Assembly: GCA_946811695.1 (NCBI GenBank)
Contig: OX328123.1
Span: 124,855,896-124,919,895 of the forward strand
Length of the DNA stretch: 64,000 bases
Reading direction: 5' to 3'
Source of the DNA: Gonocerus acuteangulatus
Taxonomy: Eukaryota; Arthropoda; Insecta; Hemiptera; Coreidae
The position numbers were made by a program, and so were the translations under genes. Below the pieces are notes generated by a model. The model did not search any database and was not told where the DNA came from. It saw only the letters and a program-made list of their open reading frames with translations. Positions 44,948-56,729 of this stretch are shown here, piece after piece; positions within the stretch are counted from its first letter, which is position 1; every line of letters begins with the position of its first letter.

Positions 44948-45035
44948 CAGAGGGGCCAACCTGCGGCTCGCGAGCCGTATCCGCCTCTTTGAAGGATTAT
45001 ATGTGGCGCTCGATAAATGTGGTATCCGAGTCCCC
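44948..45035 (+). mobile_element. hAT-like transposon left end
   Basis: CAGAGGGGCCAACC at 44948 is followed by TGCGGCTCGCGAGCCGTATCCGCCTCTTTG. This CAG-starting TIR with a 'CGGCTCGCGAGCCG' palindrome and 'GGCTCTTT' is characteristic of a widespread hAT group in animals. The 8 bases before it (CTATATAT) may be one half of the 8-bp TSD. No right end was found in the next kilobases. Confidence 0.6.
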
Positions 45036-45469
45036 TTTTCATTTTTGTGCTATTATATCTTAAAAAAATATTATCATTCCGAGTGTGTTTCAAAATATCT
45101 TTTAAATTACTGACAACAAATGTGAAAGACTAAGTGCAACGTTGTAACAAATTTCAATTCCTTCCAAGTTAAGGATGATATGACTCATTGGAAGCTGTGC
45201 GATCGAACATAAACCGTGTTAATCTTCTGTAATCGTTGATTCGAGACCGATATAGAATTTATAACTCTGTGTAAAAGGACAGTTGGCATTGTGCTCTGGA
45301 GGAAATAATTTGTATCACTGTTGCTAAAGAATTATCAAGAGAAGTAAAATAAATGTATTTAATTTTTAATATTTAAATTTATTTATTTAAATAAAAGAAT
45401 TAATACATTTAAATATTAAAAATTAAATAATGTTTTTTGAACATATGGCTCAAAAGTGAAAGTATACGA

Positions 45470-47480
45470 AAAAAGTCCGACTTGCAGGAACTGCATCATC
45501 TTAGCGCGGTTCCATTCATTTCCCTAGTGTCATTTTGTATACTTAGAATAGAAACAGTTATTACTTTGTTTAGATCATTCTTAATGTAAACACATATTCC
45601 AAAGAAAAGCAAGATTGTCGGCAAGGCACAAGAAACTATTCTAAGCGAAAATTACTCTTTCCGCCGTCCCAAGTTTCTCTCTACGAAGACTCTACTACTA
45701 ATTTAGTTTCTAATTGACTTAACTTGCTTTACTAACATATCCATTTTAGTGTTAAATGCAATTAAAAACACTAAACTACTCATTTTACTGTTAAATGCAA
45801 TTAAACAAAATAAAATTGTACAAGCAAATGGGAAAGTATTATTATGTTATTTTATTAATTATATTTCTACTTTAGCATTTGGCTTTATGACTTCCTACAG
45901 GTACAATATCTGTCATCTCTCCTAGGATGCATCTTGATTTATGAAGTGCAATAAAACCTACCTGAAGCCTGCCTAGTAGCTCGACCCGGGCAAATGTCTG
46001 AACCTACACAGAGTCTAAACATTCTCTTTCTGCAGGAACTGCGTCATTTTAAGACGTATCTATTCTCATCCATATTGTCATTTCGAAAGTTTAAAATAGA
46101 ACTAATCTTTTTTTATTATTATTATTTCATGAAAACTGTTAACACCCACAGGTTAGAAGCGGAAATTCCTCAATCTAAAGCAAGACTCTCAAAGTCAATT
46201 CAAAATACAAATTACTTCTCAACTACTTGTCATGTTATAATCATGTTTTATTGAAAAAAAAATGCAATCAAAATAACAGCAAGATATTAAAAACTAAGGC
46301 AAACCGAGAAAAAACAAAACAAATAAGAACAAAGGTAAACAGAGATAAAAAAAGTCTCTTTCTCTTGGAAAGCTATATTTCTAACAATGAATTGTTTTTC
46401 TCATTTTACATAATCTGTTTTATTGTCAAATACATTATCCAACTATAAGCAATTAAAAAAAAAAAAAAAAAACAAGGAGTAAAAACAGGCAAAAAGAACC
46501 GTTCGAATAAACGAAACCAATTACTTCAAAGTTTAAGCACTTATTTATCCGATTGACATCGCTTATTCAAAACTTTCTTTAGAACCTTTTTTGTAGACCA
46601 TTTAGTAAGCTTTCGAATGGCAACCTTTCGCTTCCCAAGATTGTCAACGGTTTTCGAGATACTAACGAAAGTATAAAAGGTTACCAAAACTTTTCTTGTC
46701 TGTTAATAAAATATTTTATTCTAACCCTTCCTTTACTCCAAACGTAACCAAAATTTCAACATATTAGTGTTGATAAAATTCGAACATGCCGAAAATGTTT
46801 CAACTGATTCCCATAATTCTAAGTACCAAAATCAAAGACAAAAAGAACAGTTCGAATAAGCGAAATCAATTACTTTAAAGTTGTAAGCACTTATTTCTCC
46901 GATTGACATCGCCTAATCAAAACTTTCATTAGAACCATTTTTCTAGAGCATTTAGTGAGCTTTCTAATGGTCATCTTCCGTTTCCCAAGATTCTCAACCT
47001 GTTTCGAGATATTAAGGAAAGTATAAAAAGTTACCAAAACTTTATATGTCTGTTAATAAAATATTTTATTCTAACCCTTCCTAAACTCCAAACGTAACAA
47101 AAATTTCAACATATTAGTTTTAATGAAAGTAGAACATGCAGAAAATGTTTCAACTGAATCCCGTGATTCGAAGTACCCAAACCAAAAACGGTATTCAAAA
47201 GCTATTTTTCCAATTTTCTCGAAAACGGTTAAAGCTATCGTATTGAAAATGGTCTCATTCGTTTTCCTATCCCAAGAAGCCTATAAAACGAGTACTTACA
47301 AGCTTATGAACTCAAAAACGTAAGCGTTACGATTTTTTGCGCGAATTTCGCCCTGAACGCCATCTTCCAGTGGGCGGATTCTGCTGGTTAACGAACTTGA
47401 CCTTTTAAATTGGACGACGGATTTTTGTGCCAAATTTCATCACAATCGGACCATTAGGGAAGCCAGAAATGAGCGAACAG

Positions 47481-47535
<55 letters not shown>

Positions 47536-47548
47536 TATACATGCATAC

Positions 47549-47593
<45 letters not shown>

Positions 47594-47730
47594 AATTTGA
47601 ACCACCGTTATTTTCGGTCTCTAGGGGTTCTGAAACGCGAAATTTTCACGTCGGCACTTCCGGATTGTTTCATTGTATCAACCTTATAAGCGGGGTTCCT
47701 CCCTATGGGGGAGGGAGGAACCGCGCTAAG
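45470..47730 (+). mobile_element. family A repeat, copy A7 (longest uninterrupted copy)
   Basis: Starts AAAAGTCCGACTTGCAGGAACTGC with CATCTTAGCGCGGTTCC and ends GGTTCCTCCCT / AGGGAGGAACCGCGCTAA at 47729. Two half-units (46498-46850 and 46853 on) give the same composite order as copy A3. The (TA)n core (47487-47591) includes ATACATGCATACATATG. A second weak 5' motif, CTGCAGGAACTGCGTCATTTTAA, lies at 46030. This is the best reference copy for the family consensus. Confidence 0.65.
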
Positions 47731-47849
47731 AATTAAGCTCTGCAATTCCAACCAGAATCAGCTTCCAGAACTCTTGGAATCAAAATTTGAAAATTATCGT
47801 TACTTTATTCAATGTTCTCTCTCCATGTTTTAAGTATACTTGAATCATT

Positions 47850-50551
47850 GAGGTGCAACAAGTTCAGGCTTTAGAAAGTATGGAGGTAAATGAATCCTTA
47901 ACCAGTGGGACCGCAGTTTGCCAAATATGTGGGCTAAGCTTTAAGAATAGCCGAGGATTAAAGACACATTCGGCAAAAAAACACTGGAAAGAAGTCAACC
48001 AGGAAAAACTCAAATTGATTTTAAAACCCGAGAATGTGGCAATAGGATCGCAAAATAATATTAATACTGCTTCCAAAGAATTTACTAAAGCCGAGGTGGA
48101 TAAATGGGCAGAAGTAATGAAAGGTGTACTTGAAAACATCGACGATTTTAACCCAACGGAATTTGACGATCATATTAGATGTTTTCTAGGATTTTTACGT
48201 GAAGCGAATAGTCTCCTGCCTGGCCCAAAATATCCAGCCATTCGGTATTATAAAATGCGGAAGAAGAAAAGAAATTAAGCAAAAGATAAGGGCACCAGCG
48301 AGGTTTCGAACCCACAAAGGGCCAACAAAGCAGCTCGAGCTAAGCGAAGAGAGCAGTATGACTATGACGTCGCGCAATATAATTTAAATCTAAATTGATT
48401 TAAAGGCAGTCCATAGAGCTATAAAGTCCATGTGTTTGGATACTTCTCCAGGTCTCGACGGCGTTTTAGTAAGGACATTGAAGGCGATCGATGTATCTCA
48501 TGTCTTAAAGTGCATTACGGAGATTTTACTTAAAACGTATTATGACCCTGATTCATTACGGCAAGGACGTACTGTACTTATCTATAAAGGCAAAGGATTA
48601 GCTAAGGACATATCCTCATGGAGACCCATTACAGTATACTCCGTAGTACGTCGAATTATCGAAAAAGTACTGGATCAAGAGCTCAGGCAACAAATTACAT
48701 TCCATAAGTGTCAAAGGGGATTCATAAGAGGGTTGCCAGGTGCTCACGTCAATGCGCGCATCATCGAAGGTGTTTTGAAAACGAGCAAAAGAAGAAAGGG
48801 TGATTGTGCAGTTGCAATTTTGGACGTTACTGGAGCATTTGACAAAATAGGCCATGTCCACATAGTGAAAAGTTTGGAAGGCAGAGGAGTATCGCCTGAC
48901 CTTACAAATATAATCTCATCCTTACTGTCAAATAACTCAATCCAAATCCAAGTGGGAATAAATAAAACAGGTTTCATCAATGTCAAACGAGTGGAGTTCC
49001 CCAAGGAGGCCCACTGTCGCCAACCCTCTCGCATTCGCTAACTGCTACGGTTATGAGGTGAACGAAAGCATTGACAGGGTCATTCTGACAGGATTTGCTG
49101 TTGATCAAGCAGTAACGGCGTGTAATAAAAAATCAGCAGAAAGAGTAGTTGACATAATAGTTCGGACCTTTAAAGAAATTGGCTTGTGCATAAGCCCAAG
49201 GAAAAGCACCGCAATAATTGTTGAGAAGGGAGTTCTCTGTAAGGACGAGCTTGCTCTTGAAAACGGGGAAAATATTACTTCGATCAGTGGCAGTGAACAA
49301 ATAAAATATTTAGGATGTCCATTCGATTCAGAAATGTCTTTTAAAGAAGATTCAGTACGCACATTGACAAGCAATTTAGAGCTACTGACATCATCAAATC
49401 TGTTAAAGCCCGATCAAAAACTGAATATCATTAATCAGTATATTTTCCCTTGTCTCGCCTATCCATTCCAAACAGTGCCTCTCATTAACTTCCTCAGTCC
49501 TTGTTGGAAAGTGTGGATGTCATAATCCGAAGGAGTGTAAAGGCAATAATAGGTCTGCCTGCCAATGCTTGCAATGGAATGCTGTATGGACCTCGTCGAT
49601 ACAGAGAGCTTGGCTTGCTTCGATGCCACTGGGAAGCACCGTTGCAGCATTGGTCTATTGCTCAAAAGCTCAACGGTGTTTCCGACGAATTATTTCAATC
49701 TTTTTTTGATTATACTAAGGAGTCATTCGAATGTGCCCAAAGACTCGAAATTCAAACGGACGTTATCAGCGACATGCATAACATAAAGAAGCTGAGGCAG
49801 ACCTTGAGAGAAAACTCTTTCAATCAATGATTGGGCTAACTCGAAGTGGCAGGGCATTGGAGTCCGACACTTCAAAGACTGTCCAAAAGCAAATAAGTTC
49901 ATTTACAACAGAGAAGTTTTATCGGGCCCCGAATGGATAAATACATTAAAAATTATTATTAATTATGCACCGCTTCGAGCTGTTCCTGGCATTAGCAGTG
50001 AACCAAGAGATGTTGGTCTCCTTTGTCGCAGATGTGGCAAAGAGAAAGAAACGCCAGCACATGTGCTGGGAAGTTGCGACCATAACATGCTTTTGGTTCC
50101 ACGTCGCCATAACAACGTGAAGCACACTCCCATGGAGCTTATGAAAGATGATGGGTACGACTGCTTCGAGGAAGTTTACAGCATCGATGATGAAGGCTCC
50201 ACAAGATATGCTGACATCGTTGCCTTTAAATGGAAAACCAAAACGGCTCTAATCTTAGACCCAACGATTCGTTATGAAGGCAATGATAACAATCAATGCC
50301 AACAAATAAACAGAGAAAAGCAAGCCATCTAAGAGAAGTGCATCTCTTATTACGAGGAAAAGTTTCGGGAGAGCTATGGAAGCCGAGAATTCTCCGTGAA
50401 AGGACTATGGTTTGGCTCCCGAGGCACCATTCCCAAGGAAACAGCTGCATTCTTCCAGGAAATAGGAATCAGCGAGGACATACTAGGAAGAATAGCAGAA
50501 TCAATTCTTGTTGACTCCCTCGCCATCATTCAGAACCACATATATGGCTGA
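47850..50551 (+). pseudogene. R2-clade non-LTR retrotransposon, broken and internally deleted
   Basis: The pieces lie in the R2 order. N-terminal C2H2 zinc finger: CQICGLSF...HSAKKH (C23, C26, H39, H44 of the first frame). RT: 'SPGLDGVLVRTLKAID', 'SWRPITVYSVVRRIIEKVL', 'VAILDVTGAFDKIGH' (motif A), 'GVPQGGPLSP' (motif B, after a frameshift at about 48990), and 'GFAVDQAV' in place of FADD. The thumb has 'IIRRSVKAIIGLP'. The C-terminus has the knuckle 'CRRCGKEKETPAHVLGSC' (CCHC), and the PD-(D/E)XK endonuclease has 'RYADIVAFKWK' and 'LILDPTIRYEGN'; then comes 'GLWFGSRGTIP'. Breaks: frameshifts at about 48270 and 48990, an in-frame TAA at 50330, and apparent deletions before 48400 and between RT motifs B and C. 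It is not in 28S rDNA. Confidence 0.82.
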
Positions 50552-50822
50552 CAATCTAATCAATCGTATCAATTTAATTATTATTTAACTATTTTGTATA
50601 TTTATATTAGTATTTTATTGGTTTTCCCCTCATTTTTATAACTTCATCATTTTATTTCATTTATATAATGTTTTCTTTTGTTTTGCTTATTCTTTGTTGT
50701 CTTTTTTTTTGTTTTGGAATACCTAGATTTGAAGGGTTGATCATTATGTTGTGTGTGGAGCAACCCAATTTAGTTGGGCGACCAAACTTTTCTTAAATAA
50801 AGTTTCTCTCTCTCTCTCTCTC
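50552..50822 (+). mobile_element. 3' UTR of the R2-clade element, ending at a (CT)n tract
   Basis: Non-coding sequence after the endonuclease stop, with 'gagcaacccaatttagttgggcg' (short stem CCCAA/TTGGG) and 'aaataaagttt' near its end, followed by (TC)n at 50807-50822. The exact end is not defined. Confidence 0.5.
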
Positions 50823-52849
50823 TTGATAATTCTTGAGCAAGAGTGATACAAATTGTTTCAATATTTAAATTCTTTTTTTTACTATTGATAATTACAACAA
50901 TATGATTTACATGTTTCCAGTAATATTGCTGTTTTTCGTTACAATGACTTTGTGAGGCATGATGTGGGAATATTTTCAATTACGTAACCCACACAATAAT
51001 AAATTTTAAAAGAAAATTAAAGCGACTGTAAAAATTTAAAAGAAAATATAACACATTCTGTGCACTGCAGATGTTAAAGCAAATTGTCTTTAGGTCACCT
51101 CCGCTTCAGTCTTCTATGAGGATTTTGTGGATTATGGAAGGAGGATAGAGAGTTTATCAAAGGATTTGTTTGCCAGGGAGATTGGAATGGAAATTCTGAT
51201 AGATTGATTTGGCCAGGGATTGAATAAAGGGGATATTGAAGTCATTATGCAGGGTTAGGTTCGAGATAGTAAGGAGTAGTGGATATTTTCCGAAGGATTT
51301 TCGATTGCATTTAAATTCAATACACATATTTTGCACATTACTTATATGTTTTCAATAAATATAATTTCTGTATTAAAACGTTTTAATACATTTTTGGCAT
51401 ATCTTTTAAATACTCATTTAATTGCGGTTGTCTAAAAATTTTAAATTTTGAAAAATTTCTGTGCCTATCGAGGAGCTTTGCCACCCCTGCTACATAGAAA
51501 CACAAATTATGCCGTTTAACAAAGGTTAAGGTCACTCCATGGAGGAAATATTTCTAATATCATCACCAGAAAAAATGTAGATTTTAATTATTGGAAGTCG
51601 ATTGAAATTCTCACTTAGAATAAATAACCTAGTTTGGGGGATCCAATTAGTTTCTAATCTCACATCTTTAGCAAGCAACAGAATTTCGTAATATGTGTGT
51701 TTGTCATTCGATTTTTTTTAAATTTTATGTATTCTTGTTCCATCTTCAACTATTTGGTGCTATAAAAGAAATGAAATACAGGAAGTCTATGCAAGAAATC
51801 GTTGAAGGTCACTTCTATCAACCAAATGGTGATAGTATGAGGTAAAATGCTGCGTTAAGAATAATATTAATGTTTATTTTTCGTATGTTTTACAACATAA
51901 AGGTGGCCAGACTGTTCGCCCACTCTTTAAAAATATATTTTTATAAAAAAAAAGCATATTGAAGAATAAGTGGATTTAACCCATTTCGAAAGTATCCTCA
52001 TTTAGCGAAAAATATATTATATAAATAAATTATTTTTAACCTGTGTCTTTACGTCAATGCCCTAATGTAATGAATTCTGAAGAAGGTAGTATAGTAATCT
52101 ATTCCATGAAATTTGGAGTTGCCAATTTATAAAAGCATATTTATATCATGTTCAAATAATTGTAATTCGACGAATAAAACATAATCAAATTTTAAACTTA
52201 CTCTACAGCATGAAGAGCACTATAATCCACAATTACCTGGAAAAAAAGATTACTCATTAGTGTAACACGAAAAAAATCGAATAATAAATTGCATAGAGTA
52301 CACAAATCATTAAACATACTATAATACTAATTTATACCTAAAAATAAATAATTGGGAAGAATTTACGTTAATTCTATTTTTATTGAAATTACGCCTTGTA
52401 TATCATATGATTAAACTATTCAAGGAAACATGCATGGCACTTGAAAGGAAAATGTTATACATTTCTCTTATTAGCTACCCAAATCACTCAAGTGAATAAA
52501 CGTAAATACGAACGAAACTAAAGCAGTTTTGACGAATTGGACGTGTACTGATTGGGATGATGCGTTTTTTAGTGTGTACTGTTTTTCCTGTTTGAATTAT
52601 TTTTCTGTAATTATAATTCCATGATTATATTTGCATTCATACTCTTAAAACTATTATTTTTATTTAGTCACACAACAATTTGTTCCCCATGTAATAAATA
52701 ATTATTATATAATTATAATTTTACCAAGTGGACAAGAAAGTATTTATTTGTGTCCATAGAATTGATATGGGTTCGAGCAATTTGTGCTAAAAAAACAATT
52801 ACGTGAATAGGCAGAATTTCAATAAAACTTCACTACAAACATTAAACAA
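50823..52849. other. AT-rich intergenic DNA, no gene recognised
   Basis: No conserved coding block, tRNA-like fold or known repeat was recognised in two kilobases. It contains only short A/T homopolymers. Confidence 0.45.
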
Positions 52850-52924
52850 ACATTTTTTATAAGGTAGGGATTGTCGGGGTTCGGTCACTGCTACTTAATA
52901 AAACTACATTTTATCATAAAAATG

Positions 52925-52985
52925 GTTTTATTGTGCCGACGTTTCGGCTTGAACTTCAAGCCTTCATCAGGGCTGTAAAAAACAA
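52925..52985 (-). ncRNA. hammerhead-ribozyme-like motif, inverted arm
   Basis: Exact inverse of the motif at 54141-54200; its CTGATGA is read downwards from 52970 to 52964. In a transcript through the whole element the two arms would pair with each other, which would compete with ribozyme folding. Confidence 0.6.
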
Positions 52986-53011
52986 GTAGGACGGATGTAG
53001 TACTGAAATAT

Positions 53012-53073
<62 letters not shown>

Positions 53074-53379
53074 GCCTACAAACATAAATACACATACATA
53101 TATACATACATACATATGTGGAAAAAGACAAAAACATAAAATACTAGAACATAATATATAGAAGTGAACATAATTTATAGTGTTTGGAAGAACATAATAT
53201 ATAGTGTTTGGATTATTAGGAAAACAGATATAAGAATAACAGATTACATATTAGATTAGATATAAGAATAACAATATGGGCTTACCGATGGGAAGATAGA
53301 GAACTATTCCTCACAAATGCGGGATCATTTCTGACAGTTAATACAGGGAAATGGCAGTTAAAGCTGTCTTTATGTCTTT

Positions 53380-53595
53380 ATGACAGCTTTAACTAGACAT
53401 GCCATCACAGACGGACATGACTTTGGTTTTGACCAATACTCCATCCTTTCCACTGAATCCAACGAAGAAAAACGCCTCCTTTCCGAATCAATTTTTATCC
53501 ACCTAGAAAATAATCCAGTTAATGACAAAATTGACAAAGAAGTCATCTCCTCTACCTACTCCAACATCTTCCATTTATTAAAAACTCCATCCTAA
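53380..53595 (+). CDS. PLE GIY-YIG endonuclease C-terminus (partial)
   Basis: The 71-codon open frame reads 'TALTRHAITDGHDFGFDQYS' and 'KRLLSESIFIHLENN' and ends 'SNIFHLLKTPS'. The blocks match the nested PLE's 'TALTDHAITKKHSFNF' and the E-containing helix of the GIY-YIG fold. The GIY, YIG and catalytic Arg parts are missing because the insertion switches to the inverted arm upstream. It cannot encode an active nuclease. The stop is followed by the element's 3' UTR. Confidence 0.8.
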   Translation: MTALTRHAITDGHDFGFDQYSILSTESNEEKRLLSESIFIHLENNPVNDKIDKEVISSTYSNIFHLLKTPS

Positions 53596-54051
53596 TCCCC
53601 TATACCGCCTGCAATATAGCCCTTTATACCTGCCTCCCTTTCCATTAACACAGCATTTTATGACTTTATGACCCCTTACTGTACTTTGCCGCTCTTTCTT
53701 TCATCTTCTATGTTCTCTGTCCATTGGGTGGTCCAGAACCCCCCTCCCCCTCACCAACTCCTTTCTTCCTATATTTCCCTGTATTAACTGTCAGAAATGA
53801 TCCCGCATTTGTGAGGAATAGTTCTCTATCTTCCCATCGGTAAGCCCATATTGTTATTCTTATATCTAATCTAATATGTAATCTGTTATTCTTATATCTG
53901 TTTTCCTAATAATCCAAACACTATATATTATGTTCTTCCAAACACTATAAATTATGTTCACTTCTATATATTATGTTCTAGTATTTTATGTTTTTGTCTT
54001 TTTCCACATATGTATGTATGTATATATGTATGTGTATTTATGTTTGTAGGC

Positions 54052-54111
<60 letters not shown>

Positions 54112-54140
54112 ATATTTCAGTACTACATCCGTCCTACTTG

Positions 54141-54200
54141 TTTTTTACAGCCCTGATGAAGGCTTGAAGTTCAAGCCGAAACGTCGGCACAATAAAACCA
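54141..54200 (+). ncRNA. hammerhead-ribozyme-like motif in the PLE 3' arm
   Basis: CTGATGA (54153-54159), one extra A, then stem II GGCTTGA/TCAAGCC with a 3-base loop (54161-54177). GAA (54178-54180), stem III ACGT (54181-54184) and cleavable C (54185) follow. Stem I begins with GCC/GGC (three pairs), then an internal loop, and AAUAAAA pairs with the U-run upstream (54141-54146). This is the type I order with a minimal stem III known from PLEs. The extra A between A9 and stem II is not canonical. It is the best-preserved of the motifs here, together with the one at 17510. Confidence 0.65.
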
Positions 54201-54492
54201 TTTTTATGATAAAATGTAGTTTTATTAAGTAGCAGTGACCGAACCCCGACAATCCCTACCTTGCATCATCAACGGTCAACGATCTCCTCTCAATAAAAAA
54301 CATTTTTTATGTTCTCTAAAAGTTATATTATACCCTCAAAAGGCGTCACAAAGGGATGAAACATGTAGGGAAAAAAATAGTAAATGTAATTAATATGTGT
54401 TTCCAAGTTTTCTTCATCTTCCACACATTTTGACAATTCCTCAATAACAGAAAAGGGAAATCGGGAGTCCAAGTGTAGTCCGAGATAGCCAA

Positions 54493-56346
54493 CTCATATT
54501 TTTTGATTTTTTTTAAATTCGGCTCATCTATAGTACCCTATAATTAAAAATCCAAATTTTTAAACAGTTATCTTTATTAGTTTTTGATTTATGAAAGTTT
54601 AAGTTTTTTAAAAAAGCACATTTTAGAACAGACATTTGATCATAAAATGTACCATAACTCCCAAACGAAATGAGCTAGAGAGGTGTGGTAAAAAGGATTC
54701 GTTAGTGTATTAAATGCTGATTAAAATGATATATATCATGACTTATTTATGAAAATTTAAATTTTAAGGCAATTTTTAAAACTTTAAAATTTAAATTTCT
54801 CTTAAAACGTATGTTTAAAAATTCTCGAAAAAATTGTAATTTTTCTTTGATATTTTATCTCAGGTTTGTGTAAATTTCAAGTTCGGATCTCAATGGGATC
54901 TTATTTATTTTAATTAATAACTTAATCAAAGGTAGCTTGGTATCTCGTTGGTACGTGAAAAATTAAAAATTTTCAGAAAATGAAATGAAATTCATCTTAT
55001 ATAGACACAAGACGGAAAAAAAAAACAAAGAAAAAAAGTCCTTTGGCATACATCTCGTTTTGGCTTAGTACTCGAGAAAAACGCGAAAAACTAAAAGAAA
55101 TTATGAAAAATACGTCTATTAAAAGGGATATCAATTTTTTTTAAAGTACATGTATCAACCCAACCCCCTCCACTCACCCTTTCACCCCCATCTCCTTTAA
55201 CCCCCCCAAATATAGGACGCCTCTGATTTTGTGTGTAATAATGAAATATTAGGTCCACATTTTTTTACCCTTCGACTTAACGCAGAGTCTTTCCACGCAT
55301 TCCTCGTTAATAAACTGTCGTCGTTCTTGGAGGAGATCCTTTTGGCACAGAGATTGGGAACAGTTTGTAAATTGATTATTTAGAATTATTAGAAGAAGAA
55401 ATTGTTATTTTATAATTATGTATGCGTCCCGAATTAAATTTAAAATGTTTTAAGAATTCAACATTTATTTTTATTAAGAATTTAAAGTTTTTTTTGTTTT
55501 GTGTTTTAGCAATTTCCTCAGAAGGAAAGTAGATATTTTAAATTACGTTGAACTTACTGCTTTACGTGGTGTTAGTTAATTTTTTCGAGCGAGAAATTTT
55601 GTTGTTTTGTTTTTTTTTTGGGAGGGGGGGGGATAGGTGTGTGGTTAGAGGGAGTGGAAGATGAAACGTACTTTTAATGATTTTTATATAGGAATTATGA
55701 AATAGTGCCTTTTCACAATTGTGGTTTAGTTTTTTACGTTTTTCTCGGTAAGGAAGAATATCGAGATATATGCCAAAGGTCTTTTTTTCTTTCTTTTTTC
55801 ATCCTGCATCGATTCCCAAAGTTAAGCTGTTTTTGGGGGGGGGGGGTTACACCCTGAGTATGTTCGATGGATTTCATTTCATTTTCTAAAAATTTCAATC
55901 TTTTTAAGTACCAACATAAAGTTAATAATTAAAATAATTATGATCTCATAGCGATCCCAGCTTGAAATTGAGATAAAATATAAAAAAAAAAAATTACAAT
56001 TTTTTTTGAAAATTTTTAAACATACGTTATAAGAGAAATCTAAATTTTAAAGTTTTAAAAATTACCTTAAAATTTCAATTTTCATAAATAAGTCATGATA
56101 CATATAATTTTAATCAGCATTTAATAAACTAACGAATCCTTTTCACCACACCTCTCTAGCTCATTTCGTTTGGGAGTTATGGTACATTTTATGATCAAAT
56201 GTCGTTCCTAAAATGTGCTTTTTTTAAAAACTTAAACATTCATAACTCGAAAACTTATAAAGATAAATGTCTAAAAATTTGGATTTTTAATTTTCGTATG
56301 GGGTACTATTGATGAGCCAAATTTAAAAAAAATCAAAAAATATGAG
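54493..56346. mobile_element. foldback-like element with ~720-bp inverted arms
   Basis: The left arm (54493-55210) begins CTCATATTTTTTGATTTTTT and the right arm (about 55618-56346) ends with the inverse AAAAAATCAAAAAATATGAG. Along the arms the same words recur in inverse order, for example 'aaaatgtaccataactccca', 'ctagagaggtgtgg', 'cctttggcatacatctcg' and 'ctccactcaccc'. Identity is roughly 75-85% by eye. The ~400-bp spacer 55211-55617 has no recognised coding. It may be a Foldback-type or long-TIR MITE; the TSD is not clear. Confidence 0.7.
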
Positions 56347-56729
56347 GAGAAAAACTGTGGATCACTTGATATGGAATGACCCGGAGGATAAAGGTGATCA
56401 TAAGAAGATTATGTAGCATATAATGTTATGCGCTACGTTATGCACTTATTTTTTCATATTGCATTTTATTGTTATAGCTTTGCCTAAGTTGCGATAAACA
56501 TAAATAATAAATAAATAAGTAGTTTATAACTAACAATTTGCCGTTCCTATTGCTGGGATGATCATGATCATTTCCCGAAATTTGAATGAGTATGTAAAAA
56601 AGTAAATGAAATGTATGAAACCTTCATACTTATACAGTTACTACTTGTTATTTTTTTTAATAGGATCACAAAAAAATATCCTTTTTTTCAGGAACACATC
56701 TTATAAATTTTCAATTTTTTCTAGTGAAC

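Larger units (their letters stand above)
52861..54299 (+). mobile_element. Penelope-like element with inverted terminal arms and TSD
   Basis: An 11-bp direct repeat ACATTTTTTAT flanks the insertion (52850-52860 and 54300-54310). The left arm 52861-53352 is the near-perfect inverse of 53773-54262, including the (TA)n tract and the hammerhead-like motif. Between the arms is a 420-bp single-copy part that holds the C-terminal 71 codons of GIY-YIG and the start of the 3' UTR. The right end runs 37 bp beyond the inverted part. Such fold-back insertions, with the 3' terminal region copied in inverse orientation at the 5' side, are known for Penelope elements. A further small inverse duplication (AGTTAAAGCTGTC / GACAGCTTTAACT, about 53356-53393) sits at the inner junction. 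Confidence 0.85.

Noticed and set aside
53356..53395. Hairpin AGTTAAAGCTGTC/GACAGCTTTAACT as a terminator or regulatory stem
   Set aside because: It sits at the junction of the inverted arm and is better explained as a template-switch duplication of the PLE coding sequence.
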